A DNA stretch of 25,312 nucleotides from CAYLNM01 sp964385045 (GTDB lineage Bacteria; Planctomycetota; Phycisphaerae; Phycisphaerales; SM1A02): assembly GCA_964385045.1 (NCBI GenBank), contig CAYLNM010000051.1, forward strand, positions 1-25,312, written 5' to 3'. Position 1 is the stretch's first letter. Each line of letters opens with the position of its first letter. The notes beneath the pieces were generated by a model, which was not told where the DNA came from, searched no databases, and saw nothing but the letters and a program-made list of their open reading frames with translations. This document shows positions 1-7,363 of this stretch, piece by piece. Both the position numbers and the translations under genes were made by a program.

Positions 1-509
1 CCGGCGGCGCCGGCGCGGCCCACGCGGCCGGCGCGGCCCACGCGGGGGTCCGGGTCGTCGTCGCCCGCGACGCCGCGGCGGTGCGCCGGGCCGCGGCCGG
101 CGCCCACGCCCTCGTGTCGTGCCTGCCGCTGACGCCCGAGACCCGCGGGATCGTGGACGGCCCGCTGCTCGACGGCCTCGCCGAGCCGGCGATCGTCGTG
201 AACGTCGGCCGCGGTCCGGTGGTGGACGAGGCGGCGCTGCACGCGCGGCTGGCGGACGGGCGGATCTTCGCAGCCGGGATCGACACCTGGTGGCGGTACC
301 CCGAGGACGAGGTGGCCCGCGCGGGCACGCCGCCCTCGGACCTCGGCTACGGCGATCTGGACTCGGTGGTCCTCAGCCCGCACCGTGGTGGGTCGGAGCG
401 GCTCGAGGACGAGCGGGCCCGGCGGATGGCGGCGCTGGCCGAGCTGCTCGCGGCGCTCGCCCGCGGCGAGACCGAGCGTGGCCGGCTCGATCCCGAGCGG
501 GGGTACTGA
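1..509 (+). CDS. D-isomer-specific 2-hydroxyacid dehydrogenase, C-terminal part (5' end outside window)
   Basis: The open frame enters from the left edge (first full codon at 3) and stops at 507-509. It is the C-terminal NAD-binding half of the D-2-hydroxyacid dehydrogenase family, which oxidises or reduces 2-hydroxy/2-keto acids with NAD(P). Visible motifs are SCLPLTPETRGIVD, NVGRGPVVDEAAL (the conserved Arg of the family), AAGIDTWWRYPED, and VLSPHRGG, whose Pro-His carries the usual catalytic His. The IDTWWRYPED segment replaces the more common LDVFxxEP, so the substrate cannot be named. A GTG at 81 could be taken as a start, but family motifs need more sequence upstream and the frame is open to the edge, so I call it partial. 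The visible N-terminal part encodes an Ala/Gly/His repeat. It converges on the S9 peptidase gene. Confidence 0.88.
   Translation, partial: GGAGAAHAAGAAHAGVRVVVARDAAAVRRAAAGAHALVSCLPLTPETRGIVDGPLLDGLAEPAIVVNVGRGPVVDEAALHARLADGRIFAAGIDTWWRYPEDEVARAGTPPSDLGYGDLDSVVLSPHRGGSERLEDERARRMAALAELLAALARGETERGRLDPERGY
11..45 (+). repeat. 18-bp tandem duplication inside the dehydrogenase gene
   Basis: The unit CGGCGCGGCCCACGCGGC at 11-28 is followed directly by a second copy, identical over 17 bases, at 29-45. It is in frame and encodes two copies of Gly-Ala-Ala-His-Ala-Ala/Gly. It lies where the family normally has the linker and strand before the SCLPLT motif, so it probably lengthens a surface loop. 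Confidence 0.8.
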
Positions 510-555
510 CGCCCTCCCGGGCCGGTCGCTCCCCGCGGTCGGTCCTCGCCGGGGT

Positions 556-591
556 CACCGCCGCCTTCACCGCCGCCTTCACCGCCGCCGT
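556..591. repeat. 12-bp tandem repeat between convergent genes
   Basis: Three head-to-tail copies of CACCGCCGCCTT (556-567, 568-579, and 580-591 ending GT) lie in the 81-nt gap between the dehydrogenase stop and the peptidase stop. The last unit touches the peptidase TGA (591-593 read on the minus strand). No classic hairpin plus T-tract terminator is visible here. Confidence 0.8.
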
Positions 592-2543
592 CACCCCATC
601 GGATCGCGGATCCCGAGGTGCTCGCGGAAGAAGCGGTCCATCACCACCAGGGTCCGCTGGATCGACGCCTGCCTGCGGAAGCCGTGCTGCTCGCCCTCGA
701 AGCGCTCGATCGAGACCGGCACGCCGCGGGCCTCGAGCGCCTCGACGATCAGGTCCGACTGCTCCGGCGGCACCACGCGGTCCTCGAGGCCCTGGAACAC
801 CGCGAGCGGCCGCGTCATCCCGTCGAGCCGGTGCAGGGGCGATCGCTCGCGGTAGCGGTCCTCGGTCTCGGGCCAGGGGCCGATCAGTCCCTCGAGGTAG
901 CCCGACTCGAAGCGGTGGGTCGTCCGGCGGAACCGAACGAGGTCGGCGATCCCGAAGCGGCTCGCACCGGCGGCGAAGGCGTCGGTCGTGGCCAGGGCCA
1001 TGAGCGTCGTGTAGCCGCCCGCCGACCCGCCGCTGATGACGGTGCGGGCGGGATCGACCACGCCCTCCTCGGCGAGCCGGGCCGCCGCCCCCACGCAGTC
1101 GGCCACGTCGACGACGCCCCACCGCTCCCGCAGCCGCTCGCGGTAGGCCCGCCCGTAGCCGGCGCTGCCGCCGTAGTCGACGTCGCACACCGCCCACCCG
1201 CGGCTGGTCCAGTACCGCAGCTCGAGGTCGTACTGCAGCCGGGCGCCGCCGGTCGGCCCGCCGTGGGCCCGCACCAGCAGCGGGGGTCGCTCGTCCTCCG
1301 GTCCCTCCCACTCGGGATTGGCGGGGCCGTAGTGCCACGCGACCGCACGGTCGCCGCCCGCCCCCGGAAACCGGACCATCCGCGGCTCGGGCAGATAGTC
1401 CTCGTCGAGCCGCGGCACCGGCATCTCGCGCACGATCTCGACGTCGTCGGTCAGGACGTCGAGCCGCACCACGGCGGTGGGTCGCGACGGATGCGTCACG
1501 AGCATCGCGGCCATGCCGTCGCCGGCCGCGATCGACTCGACGCGGGCCCACGAGTCGTCGAGCACCCGCGGCGGACGGCCGGTCGCGCGGCGGGCCGGGA
1601 CGGCCACGAGCCGCGTGCGGCCGCGGCGACGCACGGCGGCGAGCAGGCCGCGGGGCGGGGCGACGGCCCACGAGGACTGGGCGAGCTTCCACGGCGGTCG
1701 GGCGAGGTCCGTCTGGGTGCGGAAGACGATCTCGACGCCGTCCGGGGCGGTGGGTGCGTCGCGGTAGAGCCCCCACCAGCCGTCGCGGTCGGACATGAAG
1801 AGCAGCTCGCCGCCGGGCGTCCACCGGGGCTCGATCACCGACTCGGGCCCGTCGCCGGTCGGGCCGCCCGCGCCGCCGGCACCCGCCCGTCCGCCCGCGA
1901 CCTTCCTCGCCGCCGCCACGTCGCCCGCCGCGTCGAGCCGCGCGCGCCGCAGCGTGCACGCGTCCCACGGCATGTCGGGCAGGCTCCACTCGACCCACGC
2001 CAGCTCGTCGCCACGGGGCGAGAGCCGCGGGGAGGCGGCGAAGTCGGGGCCGGCGACGAGATCCCGAACGGCGCCGGAGTCGAGGTCGATGGCGGCGATG
2101 GTCGTGCGGGCATCGGGGCCGCCGCCGTCCTCGGACTCGCGCACCGCAAGGACGCGATTGCGGGCGCGGTCGATCGCGAAGTCGGCGAACCGTCCGTCGG
2201 CGGGTCGGGTGAGCGGCTTCGGGTCACCGCCCGCGGTCGGCATGCGCCACACGGTGCCGTCGGGATCGCGGGCGAGGATGGCGAGGCCGCCGTCGATCGC
2301 CAGCGCCCCGCCGCCGTACTCGTGCACGCGGGTGCGGACGTCGAAGCCGGCGGGCGTCATGTCGCGGCAGCGCCCGTCGCGCCACTGCACCGCGACCGTC
2401 CGCCCGTCCTCGGCCGGCCGCTGCTCGAGCCACCACGCCTCGCTGCCCGTGACCTGCAGGTCGGAGACCATGACCGACGAGGCCGCCGCCATCGCGGGAT
2501 CGACGGGCGTGGGCCACGTGCCGTAGGGGCGGACGCCGGGCAT
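591..2543 (-). CDS. S9 family prolyl oligopeptidase-type peptidase
   Basis: A 650-residue serine peptidase of the prolyl oligopeptidase/acylaminoacyl-peptidase type. The first ~390 residues resemble a beta-propeller that gates the active site (repeated segments such as EPRWTPGGELLFMSDRDG). The C-terminal alpha/beta-hydrolase domain has the nucleophile Ser507 in GGSAGGY, Asp588 in GLEDRVVP and His620 in EGEQHGF, with the oxyanion-type segment VRAHGGPTGG. It should cut short peptides next to proline or acylated residues. No signal peptide is visible, so a cytoplasmic location is likely. The open frame extends far upstream past 4000, but that part is the complement of the aminotransferase gene. 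The ATG at 2543 is chosen because the propeller begins soon after and a TACCTT box ends 7 nt before it. It diverges from the aminotransferase gene. Confidence 0.92.
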   Translation of the reverse strand: MPGVRPYGTWPTPVDPAMAAASSVMVSDLQVTGSEAWWLEQRPAEDGRTVAVQWRDGRCRDMTPAGFDVRTRVHEYGGGALAIDGGLAILARDPDGTVWRMPTAGGDPKPLTRPADGRFADFAIDRARNRVLAVRESEDGGGPDARTTIAAIDLDSGAVRDLVAGPDFAASPRLSPRGDELAWVEWSLPDMPWDACTLRRARLDAAGDVAAARKVAGGRAGAGGAGGPTGDGPESVIEPRWTPGGELLFMSDRDGWWGLYRDAPTAPDGVEIVFRTQTDLARPPWKLAQSSWAVAPPRGLLAAVRRRGRTRLVAVPARRATGRPPRVLDDSWARVESIAAGDGMAAMLVTHPSRPTAVVRLDVLTDDVEIVREMPVPRLDEDYLPEPRMVRFPGAGGDRAVAWHYGPANPEWEGPEDERPPLLVRAHGGPTGGARLQYDLELRYWTSRGWAVCDVDYGGSAGYGRAYRERLRERWGVVDVADCVGAAARLAEEGVVDPARTVISGGSAGGYTTLMALATTDAFAAGASRFGIADLVRFRRTTHRFESGYLEGLIGPWPETEDRYRERSPLHRLDGMTRPLAVFQGLEDRVVPPEQSDLIVEALEARGVPVSIERFEGEQHGFRRQASIQRTLVVMDRFFREHLGIRDPMG

Positions 2544-2550
2544 GGGGCAG

Positions 2551-2556
2551 AAGGTA
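2551..2556 (-). promoter_or_regulatory. Candidate leaderless -10 box for the S9 peptidase
   Basis: Read on the minus strand this is TACCTT, followed by 7 nt and the ATG at 2543. It fits TANNNT, and the spacing puts the transcription start at the start codon. No Shine-Dalgarno sequence is present. Confidence 0.55.
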
Positions 2557-2864
2557 TCAGCGAGCGCGGAGACGCGGGGGCGCGAGAGCCTTGGGGGCGC
2601 GGGGGGAGCCGAGGCACGAGAGACGCGGGTCTCCGGGCGAGCCGTCGACGGGAGGCCGGGCCCGCGAGCGTGCGCGGCGGGGCGACACCCCACAGCCGGC
2701 GGCCGGCCGGGGTTCGGAAGACGGCCGCGGGAGTCGGCGAGCGCCGGTCCGGCCCTCGGCGCTCGTGGCCGAGCGCTCGCGTCCCGACGGGTCGGCGGGT
2801 CGGCGGGCCGGCGGCCCCGCGACGACCGCGGCGAATCCGCTCGTGCGGCGGTGCTCGCCGCGGG
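2557..2864. other. Long divergent intergenic region, no gene recognised
   Basis: About 310 nt between the two divergent -10 boxes, with no coding pattern I trust on either strand. It is purine-rich near 2575-2640 with several G runs, and contains an 8-bp tandem repeat at 2789-2812. It could carry regulator sites for either flanking gene, but I see no recognisable operator. Confidence 0.5.
2789..2812. repeat. 8-bp tandem repeat, three units
   Basis: GGGTCGGC, GGGTCGGC, GGGCCGGC in direct succession within the divergent intergenic region, 53 nt upstream of the aminotransferase -10 box. Confidence 0.75.
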
Positions 2865-2870
2865 TATCCT
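2865..2870 (+). promoter_or_regulatory. Candidate leaderless -10 box for the aminotransferase
   Basis: TATCCT followed by 6 nt (CGCCGC) and the ATG at 2877. No ribosome site lies between them. This decides the start in favour of 2877 over the internal ATG at 2997. Confidence 0.6.
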
Positions 2871-2876
2871 CGCCGC

Positions 2877-4184
2877 ATGGCCGACTCCGCCCCCGCCCGT
2901 GCCTCCGCCTCCGTCACGCCCGGCGACGTCGTCGACGACGCGACCGTCCCCGACACCCGCGGGGCGGCGATCCAGCTGTCGGACCGCGTGCGCCGGATGA
3001 AGCCGTCGAGCACGCTCGCCCTGAGCGCCCGGGTGAAGGAGCTGCGGGCCGCCGGCCGCGACGTCATCGGCTTCGCGGCGGGCGAGCCGGACTTCGACAC
3101 GCCGGCCCCCCTGGTGCGGGCCGCGGTCGAGGCGCTCGAGGCCGGCCGCACGCGCTACGAGCCGGTGCCGGGCCCGCCCGAGACGCGGCGGGCGGTCGCC
3201 GAGCACCTCCTGCGGCGTCACGGGCTCTCGTGCGATCCCGCCGACGTCGTCCTGACGGTGGGCGGCAAGAGCGCCCTCTTCTTCTCGCTGCTGGCGGTGG
3301 TCGATCCCGGCCGCCGGGACGAGGTCGTGGTGCCGACGCCGGCCTGGGTGAGCTACCGGCCGATGATCGAGCTCGCCGGCGGCCGCGTGGTGGAGGTGCC
3401 CGGCTCGGCGGACGACGGCTTCCGGCTGCACCCGGAGCGCGTCGCGGCGGCGATCGGGCCCCGCACGGCGGCGCTCATGCTCAACAGCCCGTCGAACCCG
3501 TGCGGGACGATGTACGCCCCCGACGACCTCGCCGCCCTCGCGGCCGCGGTCGCGGGCCACCCGGGCGTCGCGGTGATCAGCGACGAGCTCTACGAGCGCA
3601 TCGTCTACGGCGACGTCGAGCACCGGGCGTTCGCCACGCTGCCGGGCATGGCCGAGCGGACGGTCACGATCGGCGGGATGAGCAAGGCGTTCGCGATGAC
3701 CGGCTGGCGGCTCGGCTGGGCGGTCGCGACCGCCCCCGGGGTCGCCAAGGCGATCGCCACCGTGCAGGGGCAGGTCACGAGCCACGCCACCGCGTTCTGC
3801 TTCCCCGCGATCGACGCCGCGATGGCCGGGGCCGCCGACGAGGAGGTCGAGCGGATGCGGACGGTCTTCGCGTCCCGGGCCGAGCTCATGCACGGCCGGC
3901 TGAGCGCGATCGACGGCATCACCTGCCCGCGGCCGACCGGAGCCTTCTACTGCTTCCCCGACGTCTCGGCGTGCTTCGGCCGCCGGACGCCGGGCGGGCG
4001 CACCATCGAGGACGCGGCGGGCTTCGCCGAGGCCCTGCTCGAGGAGGCGGAGGTCGCGGTGGTGCCGGGCGACGCCTTCGGCGCCGGCGGCGAGCGGCAC
4101 GTGCGGCTCAGCTTCGCGTGCGCCGACGAGACGATCCGCGGCGGCTGCGACCGCATCGAGCGGTTCGTGGGCGGGCTGAGCTGA
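2877..4184 (+). CDS. Class I/II PLP-dependent aminotransferase (aspartate aminotransferase family)
   Basis: A 435-residue fold-type I aminotransferase. It has the cofactor lysine Lys270 in GGMSKAFAMTGWRLGW, Asn207 in NSPSNPCG, Asp236 in SDELYERIVY, and the carboxylate-binding Arg410 in HVRLSF. PTPAWVSY (Trp157) and GEPDFDTP are typical of the 1-gamma subgroup of aspartate and aspartate/prephenate aminotransferases, so transfer of amino groups between aspartate (or an aromatic amino acid) and 2-oxoglutarate is the likely reaction. The first ~30 residues are an Ala/Asp-rich extension before the family's usual start. I keep them because the near-perfect TATCCT-N6-ATG arrangement supports the start at 2877. 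It is transcribed away from the S9 peptidase and converges on a small secreted protein gene 36 nt downstream. Confidence 0.93.
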   Translation: MADSAPARASASVTPGDVVDDATVPDTRGAAIQLSDRVRRMKPSSTLALSARVKELRAAGRDVIGFAAGEPDFDTPAPLVRAAVEALEAGRTRYEPVPGPPETRRAVAEHLLRRHGLSCDPADVVLTVGGKSALFFSLLAVVDPGRRDEVVVPTPAWVSYRPMIELAGGRVVEVPGSADDGFRLHPERVAAAIGPRTAALMLNSPSNPCGTMYAPDDLAALAAAVAGHPGVAVISDELYERIVYGDVEHRAFATLPGMAERTVTIGGMSKAFAMTGWRLGWAVATAPGVAKAIATVQGQVTSHATAFCFPAIDAAMAGAADEEVERMRTVFASRAELMHGRLSAIDGITCPRPTGAFYCFPDVSACFGRRTPGGRTIEDAAGFAEALLEEAEVAVVPGDAFGAGGERHVRLSFACADETIRGGCDRIERFVGGLS

Positions 4185-4220
4185 TCGCGAGGGGGCCGGG
4201 CCGAGGCCCGCGACGGGGCC

Positions 4221-4697
4221 TCAGGGCACCTGCACGCCGATCCGCGACCACGTCCCGCGATTCCGCTCGCGGTACCGAAGGATCCACGTCTCGCCCGTGA
4301 CCTCGTCGACGAGCAGGTAGGCGGTCCGGGCGTCGATCAGCCGGCGGTGCAGCGACAGGAAGCCGCTCGTCTTCTCGGCCACGGGCTGCACGCGCACCTC
4401 CCAGCGGGTGGACGTGCCGGTGAACGACGTGTCGCCGGAGAGCGCGTGCATCAGTCCGGTCCGCGTGTCGAAGCGGAGGACCTCGTCCTCGACCTCGACG
4501 ATCTCGACCGCGGAGAAGACGGCGTCGGCGCGGAGGACGGGCGGGGCGACGCCGGTGGCCCCGGTGGCGCGGCCGGTGGCGCTGCTCGCCACGGCTGCCG
4601 CCGAGGGACCGGGCAGGACGGTCGGCAGGAGGCCGAGTCCGAGGCCGAGGCCGGCGAGCAGGGCGAGGGCGGCGGGGCGGTGGGGCGAGCGGTGCAT
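4221..4697 (-). CDS. Small secreted protein of unknown function
   Basis: 158 residues. A basic start followed by a hydrophobic Leu/Gly-rich stretch (about residues 9-30) and small residues up to about 40 looks like a Sec signal peptide. The mature part has alternating strands (VEIVEVEDEVLRFDTRTG, then AYLLVDEVTGETWILRYRE) that suggest a small beta-rich domain binding or decorating something outside the membrane. I recognise no family. The ATG at 4697 has GGAG seven nt upstream. Its promoter is probably the shared core at 4791-4800, giving a leader of roughly 85 nt. It diverges from the ABC ATPase. Confidence 0.7.
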   Translation of the reverse strand: MHRSPHRPAALALLAGLGLGLGLLPTVLPGPSAAAVASSATGRATGATGVAPPVLRADAVFSAVEIVEVEDEVLRFDTRTGLMHALSGDTSFTGTSTRWEVRVQPVAEKTSGFLSLHRRLIDARTAYLLVDEVTGETWILRYRERNRGTWSRIGVQVP

Positions 4698-4790
4698 GGC
4701 GAGGCTCCGGACGGCAGGGCAGGGGCGGGAGCGAGCGGCGGGTCGCGGCCGCGTCGCCGCGGCGAGTCGGCCGCCTTCCCCGGAGGCCCC

Positions 4791-4800
4791 ACGATACGAT
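4791..4800. promoter_or_regulatory. Candidate bidirectional promoter core (overlapping -10 boxes)
   Basis: ACGATACGAT. Plus strand: TACGAT (4795-4800), about 35 nt before the ABC ATPase start, which has its own GGAG site. Minus strand: TATCGT (4796-4791), upstream of the secreted protein gene. The two hexamers share the central TA, so one melted site could serve both directions. Confidence 0.45.
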
Positions 4801-4834
4801 CGCGCTCGCGTCCTCCGCCCCGCTCGGAGCCCCG

Positions 4835-5767
4835 ATGTCCACGCCTTCCCCGTCCGACGCCGACCACGGCGACTCGCCCGTCGGCGGCGATGGGGCCGAC
4901 GACGCGCGACCCGCGTCCGCGGCCGCCGACGGGCCGGTGGCCGCGGACCCCGCCGACCTCGCCGCGGACGCCCCGGTCGAGATCCGCGTCAGCGGCCTCC
5001 GGAAGTCCTTCGGCGACAACCGCGTCCTCGAGGGGATCGACCTCGAGATCCGCCGCGGCGAGCTGGTGACGATCGTCGGACCGTCCGGCTGCGGCAAGAG
5101 CGTGCTGGTCGAGATCATGACCGCCCGTCTCGACCCGGACCAGGGACGGGTGGAGGTGGCCGATCACGAGCGGGACGGCGAGCCGCTGATCGACGTGCAC
5201 GCGGTGGACGAGTCCACCCGCGACGAGCTGCGCCGGCACTGGGCGATCGTCTTCCAGCACAACGCCCTGTTCTCGGGGACGGTCCGCGAGAACATCGCGC
5301 TGTGGCTCCGCGAGGTGGCGGGCTTCCGTGACGCCGAGATCGACGCGCGGGTCCGCGACGCGATCGGGCGGGTGGGGATGGATCCGGACCGCGTGCTCGG
5401 CGAGGACCGCGACGAGCTCTCCGGGGGCATGGCCAAGCGGGTCGCGATCGCGCGGGCCATCGCCATGGACCCGCGGCTGATGTTCTACGACGAGCCGACC
5501 ACCGGCCTCGACCCGCGATACTCGGCGCTCATCCACGAGCTCATCACCGCCCTGCACGCGGAGCCGGCCGAGGCCGGGGCCCGCCGCACCACCGTCGTGA
5601 TCACGCACGACACGACGCTGCTGCGGCGACTGCAGCCGCGGATCGTGATGCTCCACGCCGGCCGCGTGCACTTCGACGGGCCCTGGTCGGACTTCGTGGC
5701 CTCGGACGATCCCGAGATCCAGCCCTACATCGAGGCGATGCAGGGGCTGCACGAGCGGCGGAGCTGA
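4835..5767 (+). CDS. ABC transporter ATP-binding protein, MlaF/Ttg2A type (orphan)
   Basis: A 310-residue ATPase. Residues ~1-47 are an acidic/Ala-rich extension, and the ABC domain follows. It has Walker A GPSGCGKSV, Q-loop VFQHNALF, signature LSGGMAKRVAIARAIA, Walker B LMFYDEPTTGLDPR and the H-loop VITHD. The LSGGMAKR signature, the phrase QHNALFSGTVREN and the overall spacing resemble MlaF, the ATPase of the MlaFEDB phospholipid transporter that moves lipids between inner and outer membrane. No MlaE permease or MlaD MCE protein lies within the window, so it must pair with subunits encoded elsewhere or belong to a related importer. GGAG (4826-4829) precedes the ATG at 4835. It diverges from the small secreted protein gene. 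Confidence 0.88.
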   Translation: MSTPSPSDADHGDSPVGGDGADDARPASAAADGPVAADPADLAADAPVEIRVSGLRKSFGDNRVLEGIDLEIRRGELVTIVGPSGCGKSVLVEIMTARLDPDQGRVEVADHERDGEPLIDVHAVDESTRDELRRHWAIVFQHNALFSGTVRENIALWLREVAGFRDAEIDARVRDAIGRVGMDPDRVLGEDRDELSGGMAKRVAIARAIAMDPRLMFYDEPTTGLDPRYSALIHELITALHAEPAEAGARRTTVVITHDTTLLRRLQPRIVMLHAGRVHFDGPWSDFVASDDPEIQPYIEAMQGLHERRS

Positions 5768-5847
5768 CGCCGGTCGCCCGTCGGCCCGTCTCCGGGCCCG
5801 CCGCGGGCCTGTCCCGAATTCTGCGCAGACCCCGCCGTCCGGGGCCG

Positions 5848-5853
5848 TATCCT
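5848..5853 (+). promoter_or_regulatory. Candidate -10 box for the STN-domain protein
   Basis: TATCCT about 44 nt upstream of the ATG at 5898, giving a leader of roughly 37 nt. That leader contains GGAGG at 5886-5890, seven nt from the start, the clearest ribosome site in the window. Confidence 0.45.
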
Positions 5854-5897
5854 CGGTCGGCGGCGCTCCACGCCCCGCCGCCCACGGAGGTTCCGCC

Positions 5898-6863
5898 ATG
5901 CCGGGCCGCCCCCTCGTCCCTCGCCGTCCCCGCTCCCTCGTCGCGCTGCTCGCCCTGGCCGCCGGCACCCTCGCGGCCCCGGCCCTGCCGGCCGCCGCAC
6001 AGGGGGTGCCCGACCCGCGGAGGGCTCCCACCGCCGACGAGCGGGCCTCGGCCGAGACGCTCGGCCGCCTGCTCATGCTCCGCGTCGGCGTGGACGTCGA
6101 GGAGGTCCCGGCCCGCCGCGCGATCGACCTCCTCGCCCGGCGGGCCGGGATCAACGTCGTGGCTCGCTGGACCAGCGAGCGGGTCGAGGGCATGGACCCG
6201 CTGGCCCCGGTCACGGTGCGGCTCGAGGACGAGCCGGTCCTCACCGTGCTGGAGGCGATCCTGGCCCAGATGGAGGCCGCGGGCGACGAGCGGCTCACCT
6301 GGCAGCTCGGTCGCGGCTGGCTCGAGATCGGCCCGGTCTCCTGGCTCGGCCGCCCGAGCGCCCGCACCACCCGCCTGCACGACGTGGCGAGCCTCGTGAT
6401 CGACGCGCCGTACTTCGCGAGCCCGCCGCTCGGGGCGGCGCCGAGCTTCGCCACCACCTCCTACTCGTTCGAGGGATACACCGATCGCCGGAAGCCCGAG
6501 GAGGTCGCCGACGAGCTGATGGAGGTCATCCGCGCGTCGATCGAGCCCGACGCGTGGCGGGCCAACGGGGGGGACGTCGCGAGCATCCGCTTCCTGCGGA
6601 CGTCCCTCGTGGTCGGCGCTCCCGACTACGTCCACCGCCAGATCGACGGCTATCCGTTTCGCCCGATCCCGCCGTCGCTCGAGCCCGAGCCGGACGTGCC
6701 GTCGCGGGAAGCTGCGGACGGCGAGCCGCGGATCCGCGTGCTCGGTCCGCGCGAGCCGCAGGCCGAGGATCGCGACCGGGTGCGGCGGTCCGGACGCCCG
6801 GCGCCGCCCGAGGCGGCGGACGACGACGGCGACGAGGACGGGGACGGCGCCGAGGACGGCTGA
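5898..6863 (+). CDS. Secreted protein with secretin/TonB N-terminal (STN)-like domain
   Basis: 321 residues. A basic N-terminus and the hydrophobic stretch LVALLALAAGTLAAPALPA end in AAAQG, a likely signal-peptidase site near residue 35. Residues ~62-140 (VDVEEVPARRAIDLLARRAG, then VTVRLEDEPVLTVLEAIL) match the pattern of STN domains found in secretins and TonB receptors. Residues ~158-250 (HDVASLVIDAPYF; EPDAWRANGGDVASIR; LVVGAPDYVHRQID) resemble a module I associate with secreted planctomycete proteins. The last ~65 residues are charged and low-complexity, ending in an Asp/Glu/Gly tail. No secretin channel domain follows, so it is not itself a pore. The role is unknown; an envelope-associated part of a secretion or type IV pilus-like apparatus is a guess. 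It converges on the exbD-like gene with only 13 nt between stops. Confidence 0.75.
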   Translation: MPGRPLVPRRPRSLVALLALAAGTLAAPALPAAAQGVPDPRRAPTADERASAETLGRLLMLRVGVDVEEVPARRAIDLLARRAGINVVARWTSERVEGMDPLAPVTVRLEDEPVLTVLEAILAQMEAAGDERLTWQLGRGWLEIGPVSWLGRPSARTTRLHDVASLVIDAPYFASPPLGAAPSFATTSYSFEGYTDRRKPEEVADELMEVIRASIEPDAWRANGGDVASIRFLRTSLVVGAPDYVHRQIDGYPFRPIPPSLEPEPDVPSREAADGEPRIRVLGPREPQAEDRDRVRRSGRPAPPEAADDDGDEDGDGAEDG

Positions 6864-6876
6864 CGCCCGAGCGGCC

Positions 6877-7353
6877 TCAGCCGCCTCCCGGGCCCGGCCC
6901 GGGGTCGCCGTCGCCCGCCCTCGCGCCGCCGCCCGTCGCCGTCCCACCGCCGCCGAGGCTCACCAGGCTGACAGGGATCCCCGCCTCCGCCAGCCGCCCG
7001 TACAGCTCGAGGAAGTCGGGCAGGCGGTCGCGGTCGCCCTCGCGGGCGGCGGCGACATACACGACGGTGTCGGGCTCGGCCTCGAGCCGCTCCTGCAGCC
7101 GCGGCACGAGCTCGTCCAGCGCCAGCGGCTCGCGGTCGAGGAAGACGTCGCCCCCGGCGTCCACGCTGATCGTGGCCGCGGGCGGGACCTCGGCCCGGCC
7201 GGCGCCCCGCAGCGGCGCGGTCTCCATGGGCAGGGCGTCCACGCGGTCCATCACCGCGACGGCGTAGATGAAGAAGGTCAGCAGCAGGAAGACGACGTCG
7301 ATGAGCGGCATCGTCTCGATGCGGACGTCGTGCTGGCTCCGGCGGATCCGCAC
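6877..7353 (-). CDS. exbD: ExbD/TolR-family biopolymer transport protein
   Basis: 158 residues. A short cytoplasmic start (MRIRRSQHDVRIETM) is followed by one membrane helix (about 16-34, PLIDVVFLLLTFFIYAVAV) carrying the conserved proton-path Asp19, then a periplasmic domain of about 110 residues and a Gly/Pro-rich tail. ExbD/TolR proteins form proton-driven stator units with ExbB/TolQ. The start is GTG at 7353, because family members begin with just this Arg-rich segment before the PLID helix. It lies 10 nt downstream of the STAS gene on the same strand, so the two are probably co-transcribed. No exbB/tolQ partner is in the window. Confidence 0.85.
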   Translation of the reverse strand: MRIRRSQHDVRIETMPLIDVVFLLLTFFIYAVAVMDRVDALPMETAPLRGAGRAEVPPAATISVDAGGDVFLDREPLALDELVPRLQERLEAEPDTVVYVAAAREGDRDRLPDFLELYGRLAEAGIPVSLVSLGGGGTATGGGARAGDGDPGPGPGGG

Positions 7354-7363
7354 GCGGCCGCCG

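Noticed and set aside
618..2876. Plus-strand frame continuous with the aminotransferase
   Set aside because: It is antisense to the S9 peptidase and has no family motifs; the aminotransferase starts at 2877 with a well-placed -10 box.
591..4100. Very long minus-strand open frame (1169 codons)
   Set aside because: Only the part from 2543 down is the S9 peptidase. The rest is the complement of the aminotransferase gene and intergenic DNA, with Arg/Ala/Gly-rich meaningless sequence typical of GC-rich shadow frames.
4451..6457. 668-codon minus-strand frame opposite the ABC ATPase and STN protein
   Set aside because: Low-complexity Arg/Ser/Pro sequence; the opposite strand has clear Walker motifs and a signal peptide with a good ribosome site.
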